Positions 18,549-27,682 of a DNA stretch of 64,000 nt are shown one piece after another. Source of the stretch: Propionibacteriaceae bacterium (GTDB lineage Bacteria; Actinomycetota; Actinomycetes; Propionibacteriales; Propionibacteriaceae); contig JAISHO010000028.1 in NCBI GenBank assembly GCA_031262485.1, positions 17,885 through 81,884 on the forward strand, written 5' to 3'. The translations under genes were made by a program, and so were the position numbers. The notes below the pieces were generated by a model. The model had not been told where the DNA came from. It ran no database searches and worked only from the letters and a program-made list of their open reading frames with translations. How positions within the stretch are numbered: the stretch's first letter is position 1; every line of letters starts with the position of its first letter.

Positions 18549-20117
18549 GTGGTTGTTCATGCGACGTCCGATTCCGGCGCTGCGGCGACGCCCCGGCCGG
18601 GGTTCAATCCCCTCCGTGAGGCGACCGACCGGCGCCTGCCGCGGATCGCCGGGCCCTGCGCCATGGTGCTCTTCGGGGTGACGGGAGATCTCTCCCGCAA
18701 GAAACTCCTCCCCGCGATCTACGACCTGGCCAACCGCGGTCTGCTCCCGCCGGGCTTCAGCCTCATCGGGTTCGCCCGCCGAGACTGGACGGTCGAGCAA
18801 TTCACCGGCGAGGTCTATGACGCCGTCCGCGCGCATGCCCGCACCGAGTTCAAGGACGAGGTCTGGCGGCAACTGGCTGAAGGGTTCCGGTTCGTCTCCG
18901 GGAGCTTCTCCGACGCCGACGCCTTCCGTCGCCTCAAGGAGACGGTCGACGCGGTCGAGGCCGAGCGCGGCATCGCCGGCAATGTCGCGTTCTACCTGTC
19001 GGTGCCGCCGTCGGCTTTCCCCCAGGTCTGCGGACAATTGGCCGAGTTCGGCCTAGCCAAGCCACCCGAGGGCTCGTGGCGGCGGGTCATCATCGAGAAA
19101 CCGTTCGGCCACGATCTGGCCAGCGCCCAGGAACTCGACACCGTCGTCTCCTCGGCCTTCAACCCGGACTCGGTCTTTCGGATCGACCACTATCTCGGCA
19201 AGGAGACGGTGCAGAACATCTTGGCCCTGCGCTTCGCCAACGAGATGTTCGAACCGATCTGGAACAACAACTTCATCGACCACGTCCAGATCACCATGGC
19301 CGAGGACATCGGCATCGGCGGGCGGGCCGGCTACTACGACGGCATCGGCGCGGCCCGCGACGTCATCCAGAACCACCTCCTCCAATTGATGGCTTTGACG
19401 GCGATGGAGGAGCCGGTCGTCTTCGACGCGGCGGCGCTGCGGGCCGAGAAGGTCAAGATCCTCTCGGCCGTGCGCCTGCCCGAGGACCTGGCCGCGGCGA
19501 CCGCCCGCGGGCAGTACGCGGCCGGCTGGCAAGGCGGCGTGCCCGTCGTCGGGTATCTCGAGGAGGACGGCATCCCGGCCGACTCCCACACCGAGACCTA
19601 CGCCGCGCTCCGCCTCGAGGTCGACACCCGGCGCTGGGCCGGCACACCCTTTTATCTGCGCACCGGCAAGAGGCTCGGGCGACGCGTCACCGAGGTCGCC
19701 GTCGTCTTCAAACCGGCGCCCCACCTGCCCTTCAGCCGGATGGCCCAGTCGCAGGACAGCCGCAACGCCATCGTCATCCGCGTCCAGCCCGACGAGGGCG
19801 TGACGATCCGGTTCGGCGCCAAGGTGCCCGGCACCGCTCTGGAGGTGCGCGACGTCTCGATGGACTTCGGCTACGGCAACTCCTTCACCGAAGCCTCGCC
19901 GGAGGCCTACGAACGTCTCATCCTCGACGTGCTCCTCGGCGACCCCCCGCTCTTCCCCCAGCGCGACGAAGTGGAATTGTCCTGGCGCATCCTCGACCCC
20001 GTCGAAGAGTTCTGGGCCGGCCTGGGAGCGCCGGAACCCTACCAGGCCGGCTCGTGGGGCCCCGACAGCGGCAAAGCCATGCTGGCCCGTGATGGACGTG
20101 TCTGGAGGCGGCCATGA
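18549..20117 (+). CDS. zwf: glucose-6-phosphate dehydrogenase
   Basis: First oxidative step of the pentose-phosphate pathway. The 522-residue protein has the NADP-binding MVLFGVTGDLSRKKLLPA near residue 38, the substrate-site RIDHYLGKE with His214, and QNHLLQL with a His at about 276, the right 62-residue distance for the catalytic histidine known from Leuconostoc. The actinobacterial N-terminal NPLRxxxDRRLPRIAGPC is present. The GTG at 18549 is chosen because of the -10 box directly upstream. It overlaps opcA by four bases (ATGA). Confidence 0.96.
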   Translation: MVVHATSDSGAAATPRPGFNPLREATDRRLPRIAGPCAMVLFGVTGDLSRKKLLPAIYDLANRGLLPPGFSLIGFARRDWTVEQFTGEVYDAVRAHARTEFKDEVWRQLAEGFRFVSGSFSDADAFRRLKETVDAVEAERGIAGNVAFYLSVPPSAFPQVCGQLAEFGLAKPPEGSWRRVIIEKPFGHDLASAQELDTVVSSAFNPDSVFRIDHYLGKETVQNILALRFANEMFEPIWNNNFIDHVQITMAEDIGIGGRAGYYDGIGAARDVIQNHLLQLMALTAMEEPVVFDAAALRAEKVKILSAVRLPEDLAAATARGQYAAGWQGGVPVVGYLEEDGIPADSHTETYAALRLEVDTRRWAGTPFYLRTGKRLGRRVTEVAVVFKPAPHLPFSRMAQSQDSRNAIVIRVQPDEGVTIRFGAKVPGTALEVRDVSMDFGYGNSFTEASPEAYERLILDVLLGDPPLFPQRDEVELSWRILDPVEEFWAGLGAPEPYQAGSWGPDSGKAMLARDGRVWRRP

Positions 20118-21058
20118 TCATCCCCTTGTACGACACCACCGCCAACGCGGTGGCCGACAAGCTCGTCGAGATCCGCGAGGTCGGCGGGGCGACGGCGCTG
20201 GGGCGCGTCCTCACCCTCATCGTGCCGGTCGGCGCGAGCGCGGCGGAGGCGGCCATCACGGCGGCCAACGAGGCCTCGATGGAACATCCCTGCCGAGTGC
20301 TCGTCCTCGTCGACCAAGATCCCTCCGGGCGTTCGGCCCTCGACGCCGAGATCCGCGTCGGTGGCGACGCCGGGGCCTCCGAGGTCGTCGTCTTGCGGAT
20401 GCGCGGCGAATTGACAGCTCATCAGGCCACGATCGTCATCCCCCTCCTGTTGCCCGACGCCCCGAATGTGGCCTGGTGGCCGGACCATCTGCCCGCTGTG
20501 CCGGCGGCCGACCCGGTCGGGGCGCTGGCCACCCGGCGGGTGACCGACGCGCTCAACTCTCCCGGGGACGTGGCCGAGCGGTTGGCCCGCTTGCGGGGCG
20601 GCTACCAGCCCGGCGACACCGATCTGTGCTGGACGCGGATCACCTTGTGGCGGGCCCAAATCGCGGCGGTGTTGGACAATCCGCCCTATGAGCCGGTCGA
20701 GGAGGTCGTCGTCGGCGGGCGGGCCGACCACCCCTCGGTCGATCTGCTGGCCGCTTGGCTCGGCGCCCGGCTCGATTGCCCGGTGCGGATCGACCGGCAG
20801 GGTGACGCTCCCGCCTTGACCCGGGTCGAGTTGCACCGCCCCTCCGGCTCCGTCGTGCTCGACCGCCCCCGTGACTCCTCGGTCGCCACCTTGACGACCC
20901 CTGGCATGCTCGATCGGCGCATCCATCTGTCACGCCGCAGCGTGGCTGAATGCCTAGCCGAGGAGCTACGTCGTCTCGACCCGGACACCGTCTACGGTTC
21001 CGTCGTCTGCGACGACCTCCCCCGTCTCTCACAAGCTGAGGTGATCCTCCATGACTGA
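20114..21058 (+). CDS. opcA: glucose-6-phosphate dehydrogenase assembly protein OpcA
   Basis: A 314-residue OpcA, a factor needed in Actinobacteria and Cyanobacteria for assembly or redox control of G6PD. The central NVAWWPDHLPA and the DTDLCWTRITLWR segment are typical. The start codon overlaps the zwf stop as ATGA and the end overlaps pgl by eight bases, so the three genes are translated as one unit. Confidence 0.93.
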   Translation: MIIPLYDTTANAVADKLVEIREVGGATALGRVLTLIVPVGASAAEAAITAANEASMEHPCRVLVLVDQDPSGRSALDAEIRVGGDAGASEVVVLRMRGELTAHQATIVIPLLLPDAPNVAWWPDHLPAVPAADPVGALATRRVTDALNSPGDVAERLARLRGGYQPGDTDLCWTRITLWRAQIAAVLDNPPYEPVEEVVVGGRADHPSVDLLAAWLGARLDCPVRIDRQGDAPALTRVELHRPSGSVVLDRPRDSSVATLTTPGMLDRRIHLSRRSVAECLAEELRRLDPDTVYGSVVCDDLPRLSQAEVILHD

Positions 21059-21809
21059 ACGTCGCCCATCCGTCATCGTCCATCCGTCCGCCGAACTGAC
21101 CGCCGAGGGCGCCGCGAGCCGACTCATCGTCCGTCTCGTCGAGCGTCAGTCGCTCGTCAGCCCGCTCCACCTCAGCCTCACCGGGGGCGGGTTGGGCACC
21201 GCGATGTGGTCGTATGTGGCACGTCACCCCTTGCGGGAGGCGGTCGACTGGTCGTCGGTCCACCTGTGGTGGAGCGACGAGCGTTTCCTGCCGGCGGGCG
21301 ACCCCAACCGCAACGACACCGCCGTGTTGCCGATCGCTGCGGCGCTCGGAGTGCCGGCGACGCAACGCCACAGCGTGCCGGGCCCGGATCGCACCGCCTC
21401 GGTCGAGGTCGCGGCCGACGATTACGCCGCCGAGTTGGGCCGCTGGGCCGTCGGCGACACCCTGCCGGCGCCTCGGTTCGACATCTCCCTGCTCGGCATC
21501 GGCGACGACGGTCACATCGCTTCCTTGTTCCCTGGCCATGAGGCCGCCGCCCGGACGGACGCGCTCGTCGTCGCCGAGCCCGCCTCGCCCAAGCCACCAG
21601 CCCAGCGCGTCACCTTCACCCGGGTCCTACTGCGTCAATGTCACACCTTGTGGATCCTCGCCGCCGGGGTCGCCAAGTCGCCCGCGGTGAGCCGGTCGTT
21701 GGCCGGCGACGATCCCGCCAACACCCCGGCCAGCCGACTCGTCGACCACCCCTTCTGGCTCGTCGACGCCGAGTTGGCGGCCGCGCTCGACTCCACCCCC
21801 GCCTCGTGA
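21051..21809 (+). CDS. pgl: 6-phosphogluconolactonase
   Basis: A 252-residue DevB/Pgl-type lactonase acting directly after G6PD. It shows SLTGGGLGTAMW near residue 42, DWSSVHLWWSDERFLP, and LLGIGDDGHIASLFPGH, the usual substrate-binding signature. It starts inside the opcA 3' end (overlap 21051-21058). The order zwf-opcA-pgl is standard for Actinobacteria. Confidence 0.95.
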   Translation: MTERRPSVIVHPSAELTAEGAASRLIVRLVERQSLVSPLHLSLTGGGLGTAMWSYVARHPLREAVDWSSVHLWWSDERFLPAGDPNRNDTAVLPIAAALGVPATQRHSVPGPDRTASVEVAADDYAAELGRWAVGDTLPAPRFDISLLGIGDDGHIASLFPGHEAAARTDALVVAEPASPKPPAQRVTFTRVLLRQCHTLWILAAGVAKSPAVSRSLAGDDPANTPASRLVDHPFWLVDAELAAALDSTPAS

Positions 21810-21844
21810 CGGGGCCGGGGCGCCGGCGGAGCGAGCGGAACCAC

Positions 21845-21850
21845 TAGTGT
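21845..21850 (+). promoter_or_regulatory. -10 box (TAGTGT) of the sortase-like gene, leaderless type
   Basis: TAGTGT, six bases, then ATG at 21857. It suggests that this gene can be transcribed separately from the pgl operon. Confidence 0.45.
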
Positions 21851-21856
21851 GATCGC

Positions 21857-22570
21857 ATGTCCGAGTCCGAATCCCCCACCCCGCCAGCCGACGCCCTAGA
21901 CGCGTCGCACGACGGGGAATCCCTTGCGGGAGAGGATTTCACCGCAGAACCGGAGGCATCGGACCCGAACGCGACGGCGACCGCGCCCTCGCCACCGGAC
22001 GGGGAACGGCGAAGGATTCCGGTCGGCGTCGTCGTCGTCCTCGTCCTCTCCGTGCTCCTCGTCCTCGGCTCGGTCTTCACCTACGCCGCCACCAACGGGA
22101 TCGCCCGGTCGCGCTACCACGCCGCCGTCGAGTCCGGCGAGGCGATCGCCATCGTGCGCGTCCCCCGTTTCGGCGACGACTGGGCCGTGCCGGTCGTCGA
22201 GGGGACGAGCCTGGCCGCGCTACGCCAGGGTTTGGGGTGGTACGCCGACACCGTCGGCGCGGGCGAGGTCGGCAACTTCGCCCTAGCCGGGCATCGTTTC
22301 GGTTGGGGCGAGCCGTTCTCCGGGCTGGCCGGCTTAGAGCCGGGCGACGAGATCATCGTCGAAGCCAACGGGCGGCGTCACACCTACCGCGTCGAGGCCG
22401 CCGATCTCACCATCGCGCGCGATTCGTCCGAGCTTCTCGACGCGGTGCCGAACGGCCCCGGACTCGTGCCGACGCGGGCCGTCATCACGCTGACGACCTC
22501 GGCCACGCGGTTGCCGTCGCCGAACCTCACGGTCGTCATCGGCGTCCTCGAAGACAGCACCACCCTGTGA
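21857..22570 (+). CDS. sortase-E-like protein without the catalytic cysteine
   Basis: A 237-residue protein: an acidic disordered cytoplasmic N-terminus (1-50), one membrane anchor (54-78) and a sortase fold (95-234). The histidine motif is intact (NFALAGHRFGW, His146) and the following PFSGLAGLEPGDEIIV is typical of class E. The strand that should end in the catalytic TLxTC reads TLTTSATR, with Ser215 in place of Cys. The arginine expected about nine residues later is also absent (PSPNLTVVIG). The reading frame is otherwise intact, so this looks like a maintained but non-transpeptidating pseudo-sortase, or one with a different chemistry. A TGC-to-TCG misread would be the simplest technical explanation for the Cys but would not restore the Arg. 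Confidence 0.82.
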   Translation: MSESESPTPPADALDASHDGESLAGEDFTAEPEASDPNATATAPSPPDGERRRIPVGVVVVLVLSVLLVLGSVFTYAATNGIARSRYHAAVESGEAIAIVRVPRFGDDWAVPVVEGTSLAALRQGLGWYADTVGAGEVGNFALAGHRFGWGEPFSGLAGLEPGDEIIVEANGRRHTYRVEAADLTIARDSSELLDAVPNGPGLVPTRAVITLTTSATRLPSPNLTVVIGVLEDSTTL

Positions 22571-22952
22571 TCCGGGCGATCCGCTTGGTTCCGGTCGGCC
22601 CTTGACCGTTGCGACCCGTTCGGGGCGTGTCAGACGATCCCGACAGTTACAGTCGGTCGGCTTGATGACGGACGATAGTTTCGGGGTGATTTTCGTACCC
22701 TGCGACGTCCCCTCATCGCCCCTTGACGGCAAGGCAGAACATTCGTCTCGCCGTCGTCGTCTCTCTTTTCCATGACAAGGCCACTAAACGGCGTCACAAG
22801 TGCGACGGGAGCGCGGACAGGGTAGGGTGACGAACGTCAGTACGCGCCAGTTTCGCTCCGCTGGCGCTGGGGCCACGCCTCGTGCCGTCCACCGTGTCGT
22901 GGGCGAGGCCTCACACTCATTGGGAGCCTGTCGAAGGAGAACCATCCGCACC
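22571..22952 (+). promoter_or_regulatory. 382-bp leader region of pyruvate phosphate dikinase
   Basis: No gene is supported here. Candidate elements are TTGAC-type hexamers around 22601 and 22722 and a TAGGGT at 22822. A hairpin GCGCCAG/CTGGCGC (22844-22867, ten-base loop) lies in the probable 5' leader, and AAGGAGA near 22934 is the ppdK ribosome site. The long leader leaves room for post-transcriptional control, but I recognise no riboswitch class. Confidence 0.4.
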
Positions 22953-25595
22953 ATGACCAACACCAAGTATGTGTACGATTTCAGCGAGGGTGACGCCTCC
23001 ATGCGCAACCTGCTCGGCGGGAAAGGCGCCAACCTGGCCGAAATGACCGGGCTCGGCATGCCGGTGCCGCAGGGCTTCACCATCACGACGGAGGCTTGCA
23101 CCCAGTACTACGCCGACGGGGAGCAGATCAACGACGCGATCAAGGCCGAGATCATGGAGCACGTCGCCTCCCTCGAAGCCGCGATGGGCAAGAAATTCGG
23201 TGATGCGGAGAACCCGCTCCTTGTCAGTGTGCGTTCGGGCGCCCGCGCCTCGATGCCCGGCATGATGGACACGATCCTCAACCTCGGCATCAACGAGACG
23301 GTCGTCGAGACGATCGCCCGCAAGTCCGGCAACCCGCGCTTCGCTTACGATTCCTACCGCCGCTTCATCCAGATGTATTCCGACGTCGTCATGGAGGTGG
23401 GCAAGTCGTACTTCGAGGAGCTCATCGACAAGATGAAGGAAGATCGCGGCGTCACCCAGGACACCGATCTGACGGCCGACGACCTCAAGGAACTGGCCGA
23501 GCAGTTCAAGGCCGAGTACAAGACGAAGATCGGCGAGGACTTCCCGTCCGATCCGACCGAGCAGCTCTACGGCGCCATCAAGGCCGTCTTCCGCTCGTGG
23601 GAGAACCCGCGCGCCATCTACTACCGCCGCATGAACGACATCCCCTCGAGCTGGGGCACGGCCGTCAACGTCCAGTCGATGGTCTTCGGCAACATGGGCG
23701 ACACGTCGGGCACTGGCGTCGCCTTCTCGCGCAACCCCGCCACCGGCGACAAGGGCCTGTATGGCGAGTACCTCATGAACGCTCAGGGCGAGGACGTCGT
23801 CGCCGGTGTGCGCACGCCGCTGACGATCGACCATCTCCAAGAGCAGAACCCTGCCGTTTACAAGCAGTTCACGGAGATCGTCGACACGCTTGAGAAGCAC
23901 TACCGCGACATGCAGGACATGGAGTTCACCATCGAAGAGGGCAAGCTCTTCATGCTCCAGACGCGTAACGGCAAGCGCACCGCCGCCGCCGCCTTCAAGA
24001 TCGCCTGCGACCTCGTCGACGAGAAGATGATCTCCGAGAAGGAAGCCGTCCTGTCGATCGATCCGAAGCAGATCGACGCTCTGCTCCACCCGCAGTTCGA
24101 CACCAAGGAGCTGGCCGCCGCCACCGTCATCGGCAAGGGCCTGCCGGCCTCCCCGGGCGCCGCGTGCGGCCAGGTCGTCTTCACGGCCGAGGAGGCCACG
24201 AAGTGGGCCAAGGAAGACGGCAAGGACGTCATCCTCGTCCGCCTCGAGACGACGCCGGAGGATATCGAGGGCATGCACTACGCCCAGGGCATTTTGACGG
24301 CCCGTGGCGGCATGACCTCCCACGCCGCCGTCGTGGCCCGTGGCATGGGCACCTGCTGCGTCTCCGGTCTCGGCGACATCAAGTTCGGTTCCGATGGCAA
24401 GAGCTTCAGCCTCGGTGGCAACACCTATAAAGAGGGCGATTCGATCTCCCTCGACGGCTCCACCGGCAACGTCTACGGCCAGGCCATCAAGACGGTCCCG
24501 GCGGAGATCGGCGGCTACTTCGGCCGCATCATGGGCTGGGCCGACGAATATCGCACGATGAAGGTCCGCACCAACGCCGACACGCCGCACGACGCCGGCC
24601 AGGCCCGTGAGTTCGGCGCCGAGGGCATCGGGCTGTGCCGCACCGAGCACATGTTCTTCGAACCGGATCGGATCGCGGCCATCCGCGAGATGATCGTCTC
24701 CGACACCGTCGAGCAGCGCAAGGCCGCCCTGGCCAAGCTCCTGCCGATGCAGCGCGGCGACTTCGAGGGCATCTACGAGGCGATGGAAGGGCTGCCGGTG
24801 ACGATCCGCCTGCTCGACCCGCCGCTGCACGAGTTCCTCCCGACCGAGGAAGAGGACATTCAGGTTCTCGCCAAGGACATGGGCATCAAGGTCGAGGACC
24901 TCAAGGCCAAGATCGCCTCGCTGCACGAGTTCAACCCGATGATGGGCCACCGCGGTTGCCGTCTCGACGTCACCTACCCGGAGATCGGCGAGATGCAGAC
25001 CCAGGCGATCATCGAGGCCGCCATCAACGTGCAGAAGAAGCACCCGGAGTGGAAGGTCGTCCCGGAGATCATGGTGCCGCTCGTCGGCGAGGTCAAGGAG
25101 CTCGCTTACGTCAAGGGCATCATCACCTCGACGGCTGACAAGATCATCGCCGATTCCGGCGTGGAGCTGACGTACCTCGTCGGCACCATGATCGAGATCC
25201 CGCGCGCGGCCGTCACGGCCGACGCGATCGCCTCGGAGGCTCAGTTCTTCTCCTATGGCACGAACGACCTCACCCAGATGACGTTCGGCTTCAGCCGTGA
25301 CGACGCGGGCAAGTTCCTCGACGCCTACTACGAGAAGAAGATCTACGAGCAAGACCCCTTCGCCACGGTCGATCAGGCCGGCGTCGGGCAGCTTGTCAAG
25401 ATGGCCTCGGAGCTCGGCCGCAAGGCTCGCCCCGACCTCAAGCTCGGCGTCTGCGGCGAGCACGGCGGCGACCCGGCCTCGGTCGAGTTCTTCTACGGCG
25501 TCGGGCTCGACTACGTGTCCTGCTCGCCGTTCCGTGTTCCGATCGCCCGTCTGGCGGCCGCTCAGGCCTCCCTCAAGGACGCCAAGAACAAGTGA
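22953..25595 (+). CDS. ppdK: pyruvate phosphate dikinase
   Basis: PPDK interconverts pyruvate + ATP + Pi and PEP + AMP + PPi. The ATG at 22953 follows GAAGGAGA and gives 880 residues, the family length; the open frame further upstream is not coding. The N-terminal ATP-grasp segment starts LLGGKGANLAEMTGLGMPVP. The swivelling phosphohistidine domain has RGGMTSHAAVVARGMG with His457 (His455 in the Clostridium enzyme). The C-terminal barrel ends with GVCGEHGGDP, Cys834 being the proton donor. PPDK is characteristic of propionibacterial glycolysis, which runs on PPi. It is monocistronic, with a terminator 100 bases downstream. Confidence 0.97.
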   Translation: MTNTKYVYDFSEGDASMRNLLGGKGANLAEMTGLGMPVPQGFTITTEACTQYYADGEQINDAIKAEIMEHVASLEAAMGKKFGDAENPLLVSVRSGARASMPGMMDTILNLGINETVVETIARKSGNPRFAYDSYRRFIQMYSDVVMEVGKSYFEELIDKMKEDRGVTQDTDLTADDLKELAEQFKAEYKTKIGEDFPSDPTEQLYGAIKAVFRSWENPRAIYYRRMNDIPSSWGTAVNVQSMVFGNMGDTSGTGVAFSRNPATGDKGLYGEYLMNAQGEDVVAGVRTPLTIDHLQEQNPAVYKQFTEIVDTLEKHYRDMQDMEFTIEEGKLFMLQTRNGKRTAAAAFKIACDLVDEKMISEKEAVLSIDPKQIDALLHPQFDTKELAAATVIGKGLPASPGAACGQVVFTAEEATKWAKEDGKDVILVRLETTPEDIEGMHYAQGILTARGGMTSHAAVVARGMGTCCVSGLGDIKFGSDGKSFSLGGNTYKEGDSISLDGSTGNVYGQAIKTVPAEIGGYFGRIMGWADEYRTMKVRTNADTPHDAGQAREFGAEGIGLCRTEHMFFEPDRIAAIREMIVSDTVEQRKAALAKLLPMQRGDFEGIYEAMEGLPVTIRLLDPPLHEFLPTEEEDIQVLAKDMGIKVEDLKAKIASLHEFNPMMGHRGCRLDVTYPEIGEMQTQAIIEAAINVQKKHPEWKVVPEIMVPLVGEVKELAYVKGIITSTADKIIADSGVELTYLVGTMIEIPRAAVTADAIASEAQFFSYGTNDLTQMTFGFSRDDAGKFLDAYYEKKIYEQDPFATVDQAGVGQLVKMASELGRKARPDLKLGVCGEHGGDPASVEFFYGVGLDYVSCSPFRVPIARLAAAQASLKDAKNK

Positions 25596-25696
25596 CGATG
25601 GTGGCTGGCGGCTCGTGGGCATCCCCGGGCCGCTGGTCATCCCCTACAACTGAATCGGTAGTTGCCCCGCCGCGTCGGGGATAGACATATATCGAA

Positions 25697-25732
25697 TCGT
25701 GGCCCGGCTCCCGCAAGGGGGTCGGGCCACGA
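25697..25732. terminator. terminator between ppdK and the convergent GNAT gene
   Basis: TCGTGGCCCG (25697-25706) pairs with CGGGCCACGA (25723-25732), and an inner CCC/GGG pairing leaves a GCAA tetraloop. It lies about 100 bases past both stop codons and could serve both strands. Confidence 0.7.
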
Positions 25733-25837
25733 ACATGTGTGGGGCCATCGATCAGGCCGAACCCTGACGGCGCGCGCGATGCGGCGAAGGCAACACGGTC
25801 GATGGCCTGCCTCCCACCACGAAGCGAATGACGCTCT

Positions 25838-26479
25838 CTAGCTCGCCGGGTGAGTCCGCGCCCAGCGCGCCCGCAGGCCGTCGCCGACCTCATCGTCGTG
25901 GAGGGCGAAGCAGGCGTGGTCGCGCCATTGACCGTCGATGTGGAGGAAGCGCGGCCGCACCCCCTCGAAGCGGAAGCCGAGTTTCTCGACGACGCGGAGG
26001 CTGGGGTGGTTCTCCGGCCGGATGCAGATCTCTATGCGGTGCAAGCGGATCGTCGTGAAGGCGTAATCGGTGGCGAGCGCGACGGCACGGGGGACGATGC
26101 CGCGCCCGGCCCAGCGCTCGTCGATCCAATAGCCGATGACGGCGCTGCGAGCCGACCCGTAGATGATCGTCGAGAGGGTGCACTGGCCGACGAGCGGGGT
26201 CTCCGTGCCGGTGTCGTAGCGGATCACCCAGGGGGCCATCTCCCCGGCCCGGCCACGACGTTCGTAGTCGGCGACCATCTCACGGGCGCTGCGCGGCGGC
26301 TGGCCGGGCGGCGGAGTGGTGGCGTCCCAAGGGCGCAACCACGCGGCGTTGGCGTCGCGGACCCGTGACCATTCCTTGATGTCACGGCGACGGAAAGGTG
26401 CGAGGACGACGTCGCCGAAGCGCACCGTCGCCGGCCAGACGTGGCGGGCGGGCAGACGCTCAGGGGTGAGCGGAATCAT
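25838..26479 (-). CDS. GNAT acetyltransferase, RimJ/RimL type
   Basis: A 213-residue N-acetyltransferase of the RimJ/RimL group (COG1670). It has VIGYWIDERWAGRGIVPRAV, which carries the acetyl-CoA loop, and ENHPSLRVVEKLGFRFEG near the C-terminus. The start follows GGAGGAGAGCGCCG. In Actinobacteria a rimJ-like gene commonly sits beside moeA and the formyl-THF cyclo-ligase, as here. Its substrate is unknown; ribosomal-protein acetylation is only a name inherited from E. coli. Confidence 0.85.
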   Translation of the reverse strand: MIPLTPERLPARHVWPATVRFGDVVLAPFRRRDIKEWSRVRDANAAWLRPWDATTPPPGQPPRSAREMVADYERRGRAGEMAPWVIRYDTGTETPLVGQCTLSTIIYGSARSAVIGYWIDERWAGRGIVPRAVALATDYAFTTIRLHRIEICIRPENHPSLRVVEKLGFRFEGVRPRFLHIDGQWRDHACFALHDDEVGDGLRARWARTHPAS

Positions 26480-26599
26480 CGGCGCTCTCCTCCGCGTCTT
26501 GGGCGAGATGGAGTCGTGTCACCGGCTCGATCGCCGGTGTCCGACGGCCAGCGACCGCTCCCCCGGGCGGAGAGGTGAGGACGGGCGCGGCGTCAGACA

Positions 26600-27670
26600 T
26601 CACAGCGACAGGTAGTTCACCTCGGCGGATTGGTCGATACGCCCGCTCTCCGATTCGAGGAGGACGAGGGCGTTCGAACGGGAGATCGTCACGAGGCCCT
26701 CGGGGCCGGAGGGACGGCCTTGGATGTGGATCATGCCGAGGTCGTTGATCGTGCCGTTGACGCACGTCATCACCTGGGGAGTGACATTGACGGCCTGCAT
26801 GAGCCGGCCGGTGCGCACCGGATCCGTCGTGATGACCATGCCCATGAGTTTGCGCACGATCGGTTTGAGGAGGATCTCGAAGAGGACGTGCGCGGTGATC
26901 GGATCGCCGGGCAGGGCGACGAGCGGCACCCGGTGGTCGTCTTCCTTGAGGAGGGCGAAGCCCTGGTGGCGGCCCGGGGAGAGGGCGATCGGTGTGAAGT
27001 CGCTCACCCCCATGCCGCGGATGGCGCGCTCGACGCTGACGGGCGCTGAAGCCTCCGTCTCGACGCCGTCGCCTTGAGGTTGGGCTGAGGCTGCGCGGGG
27101 CGCGCCGATGCCGCCGACGGTGATGATGAGATCGGCTCGGATCACCTGGTCGGAGACCACCTGGGTGAGATGCTCGTCGTCGGCGACTTCGGCCGAGACG
27201 GGCCAGACTTGGGCGCCGAAATCTTGCAAAGCGGTGGCGAGGACGACCTGCGCGGTGCGCGCCCCCCACACGACATGGTCGCCATCGCCCGGTTGGGTGA
27301 CGGCGATGACAATGATGCGGGGCCGGGGCCGCACGAGCACCTTGTCGATGCCGACTCCGGCGAGCAGGCCGGCTAAACGCGGAGTGACCGGCATGCGCTT
27401 GGCGACGAGGACGTCGCCGACATGGATGCCGCTCGAGGGGAGATCGACCTCGGAGAGGATCGATTCGTTGAGCGTCAACCCGACGGCGTCGAGGAGGGAG
27501 ACGCCCAGGGAGGGCAGAGCTTCGATCATCGACGTCACCCAATCCCGGTGAGCCATGAACGCGCGCAAGCCGTTGACTGCCTCGGGTGGAGCCTGGGGCA
27601 GCGTCGGAGAATCCGGCGAGGCCGGTTGTTCGGTCACGGGGACCTCACGATTGCGGTGGAACAGCGCCAT
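26600..27670 (-). CDS. MoeA/gephyrin-like protein, degenerate active site
   Basis: A 356-residue MoeA-fold protein. It keeps the ADLIITVGGIG strand-loop and VALPGDPITAHVLFE (normally LPGNPVAA). It lacks the usual SAMDGYA segment near the N-terminus and the acidic DxVK stretch after GGxS, which reads APRAASAQ here. Molybdopterin insertion is therefore doubtful. In Corynebacterium the syntenic MoeA-like protein (Glp) is reported to bind FtsZ with a membrane partner, so a structural role is a reasonable hypothesis; this is inference from synteny. The start lies 18 bases from that of the divergent cyclo-ligase gene. Confidence 0.78.
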   Translation of the reverse strand: MALFHRNREVPVTEQPASPDSPTLPQAPPEAVNGLRAFMAHRDWVTSMIEALPSLGVSLLDAVGLTLNESILSEVDLPSSGIHVGDVLVAKRMPVTPRLAGLLAGVGIDKVLVRPRPRIIVIAVTQPGDGDHVVWGARTAQVVLATALQDFGAQVWPVSAEVADDEHLTQVVSDQVIRADLIITVGGIGAPRAASAQPQGDGVETEASAPVSVERAIRGMGVSDFTPIALSPGRHQGFALLKEDDHRVPLVALPGDPITAHVLFEILLKPIVRKLMGMVITTDPVRTGRLMQAVNVTPQVMTCVNGTINDLGMIHIQGRPSGPEGLVTISRSNALVLLESESGRIDQSAEVNYLSL

Positions 27671-27676
27671 ACCCTC

Positions 27677-27682
27677 TACGAT
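27677..27682 (+). promoter_or_regulatory. -10 box (TACGAT) of the cyclo-ligase gene
   Basis: TACGAT, six bases, then ATG at 27689. The hexamer overlaps the minus-strand -10 of the moeA-like gene by all but one base. Confidence 0.5.

Noticed and set aside
21857..22570. Pseudogene label for the sortase-like gene
   Set aside because: The frame is complete, with anchor, His motif and normal length; only active-site residues are changed, so it is kept as a CDS with an altered site.
22917..25640. 907-codon frame opposite pyruvate phosphate dikinase
   Set aside because: Antisense shadow; the conserved PPDK motifs on the plus strand explain the sequence completely.
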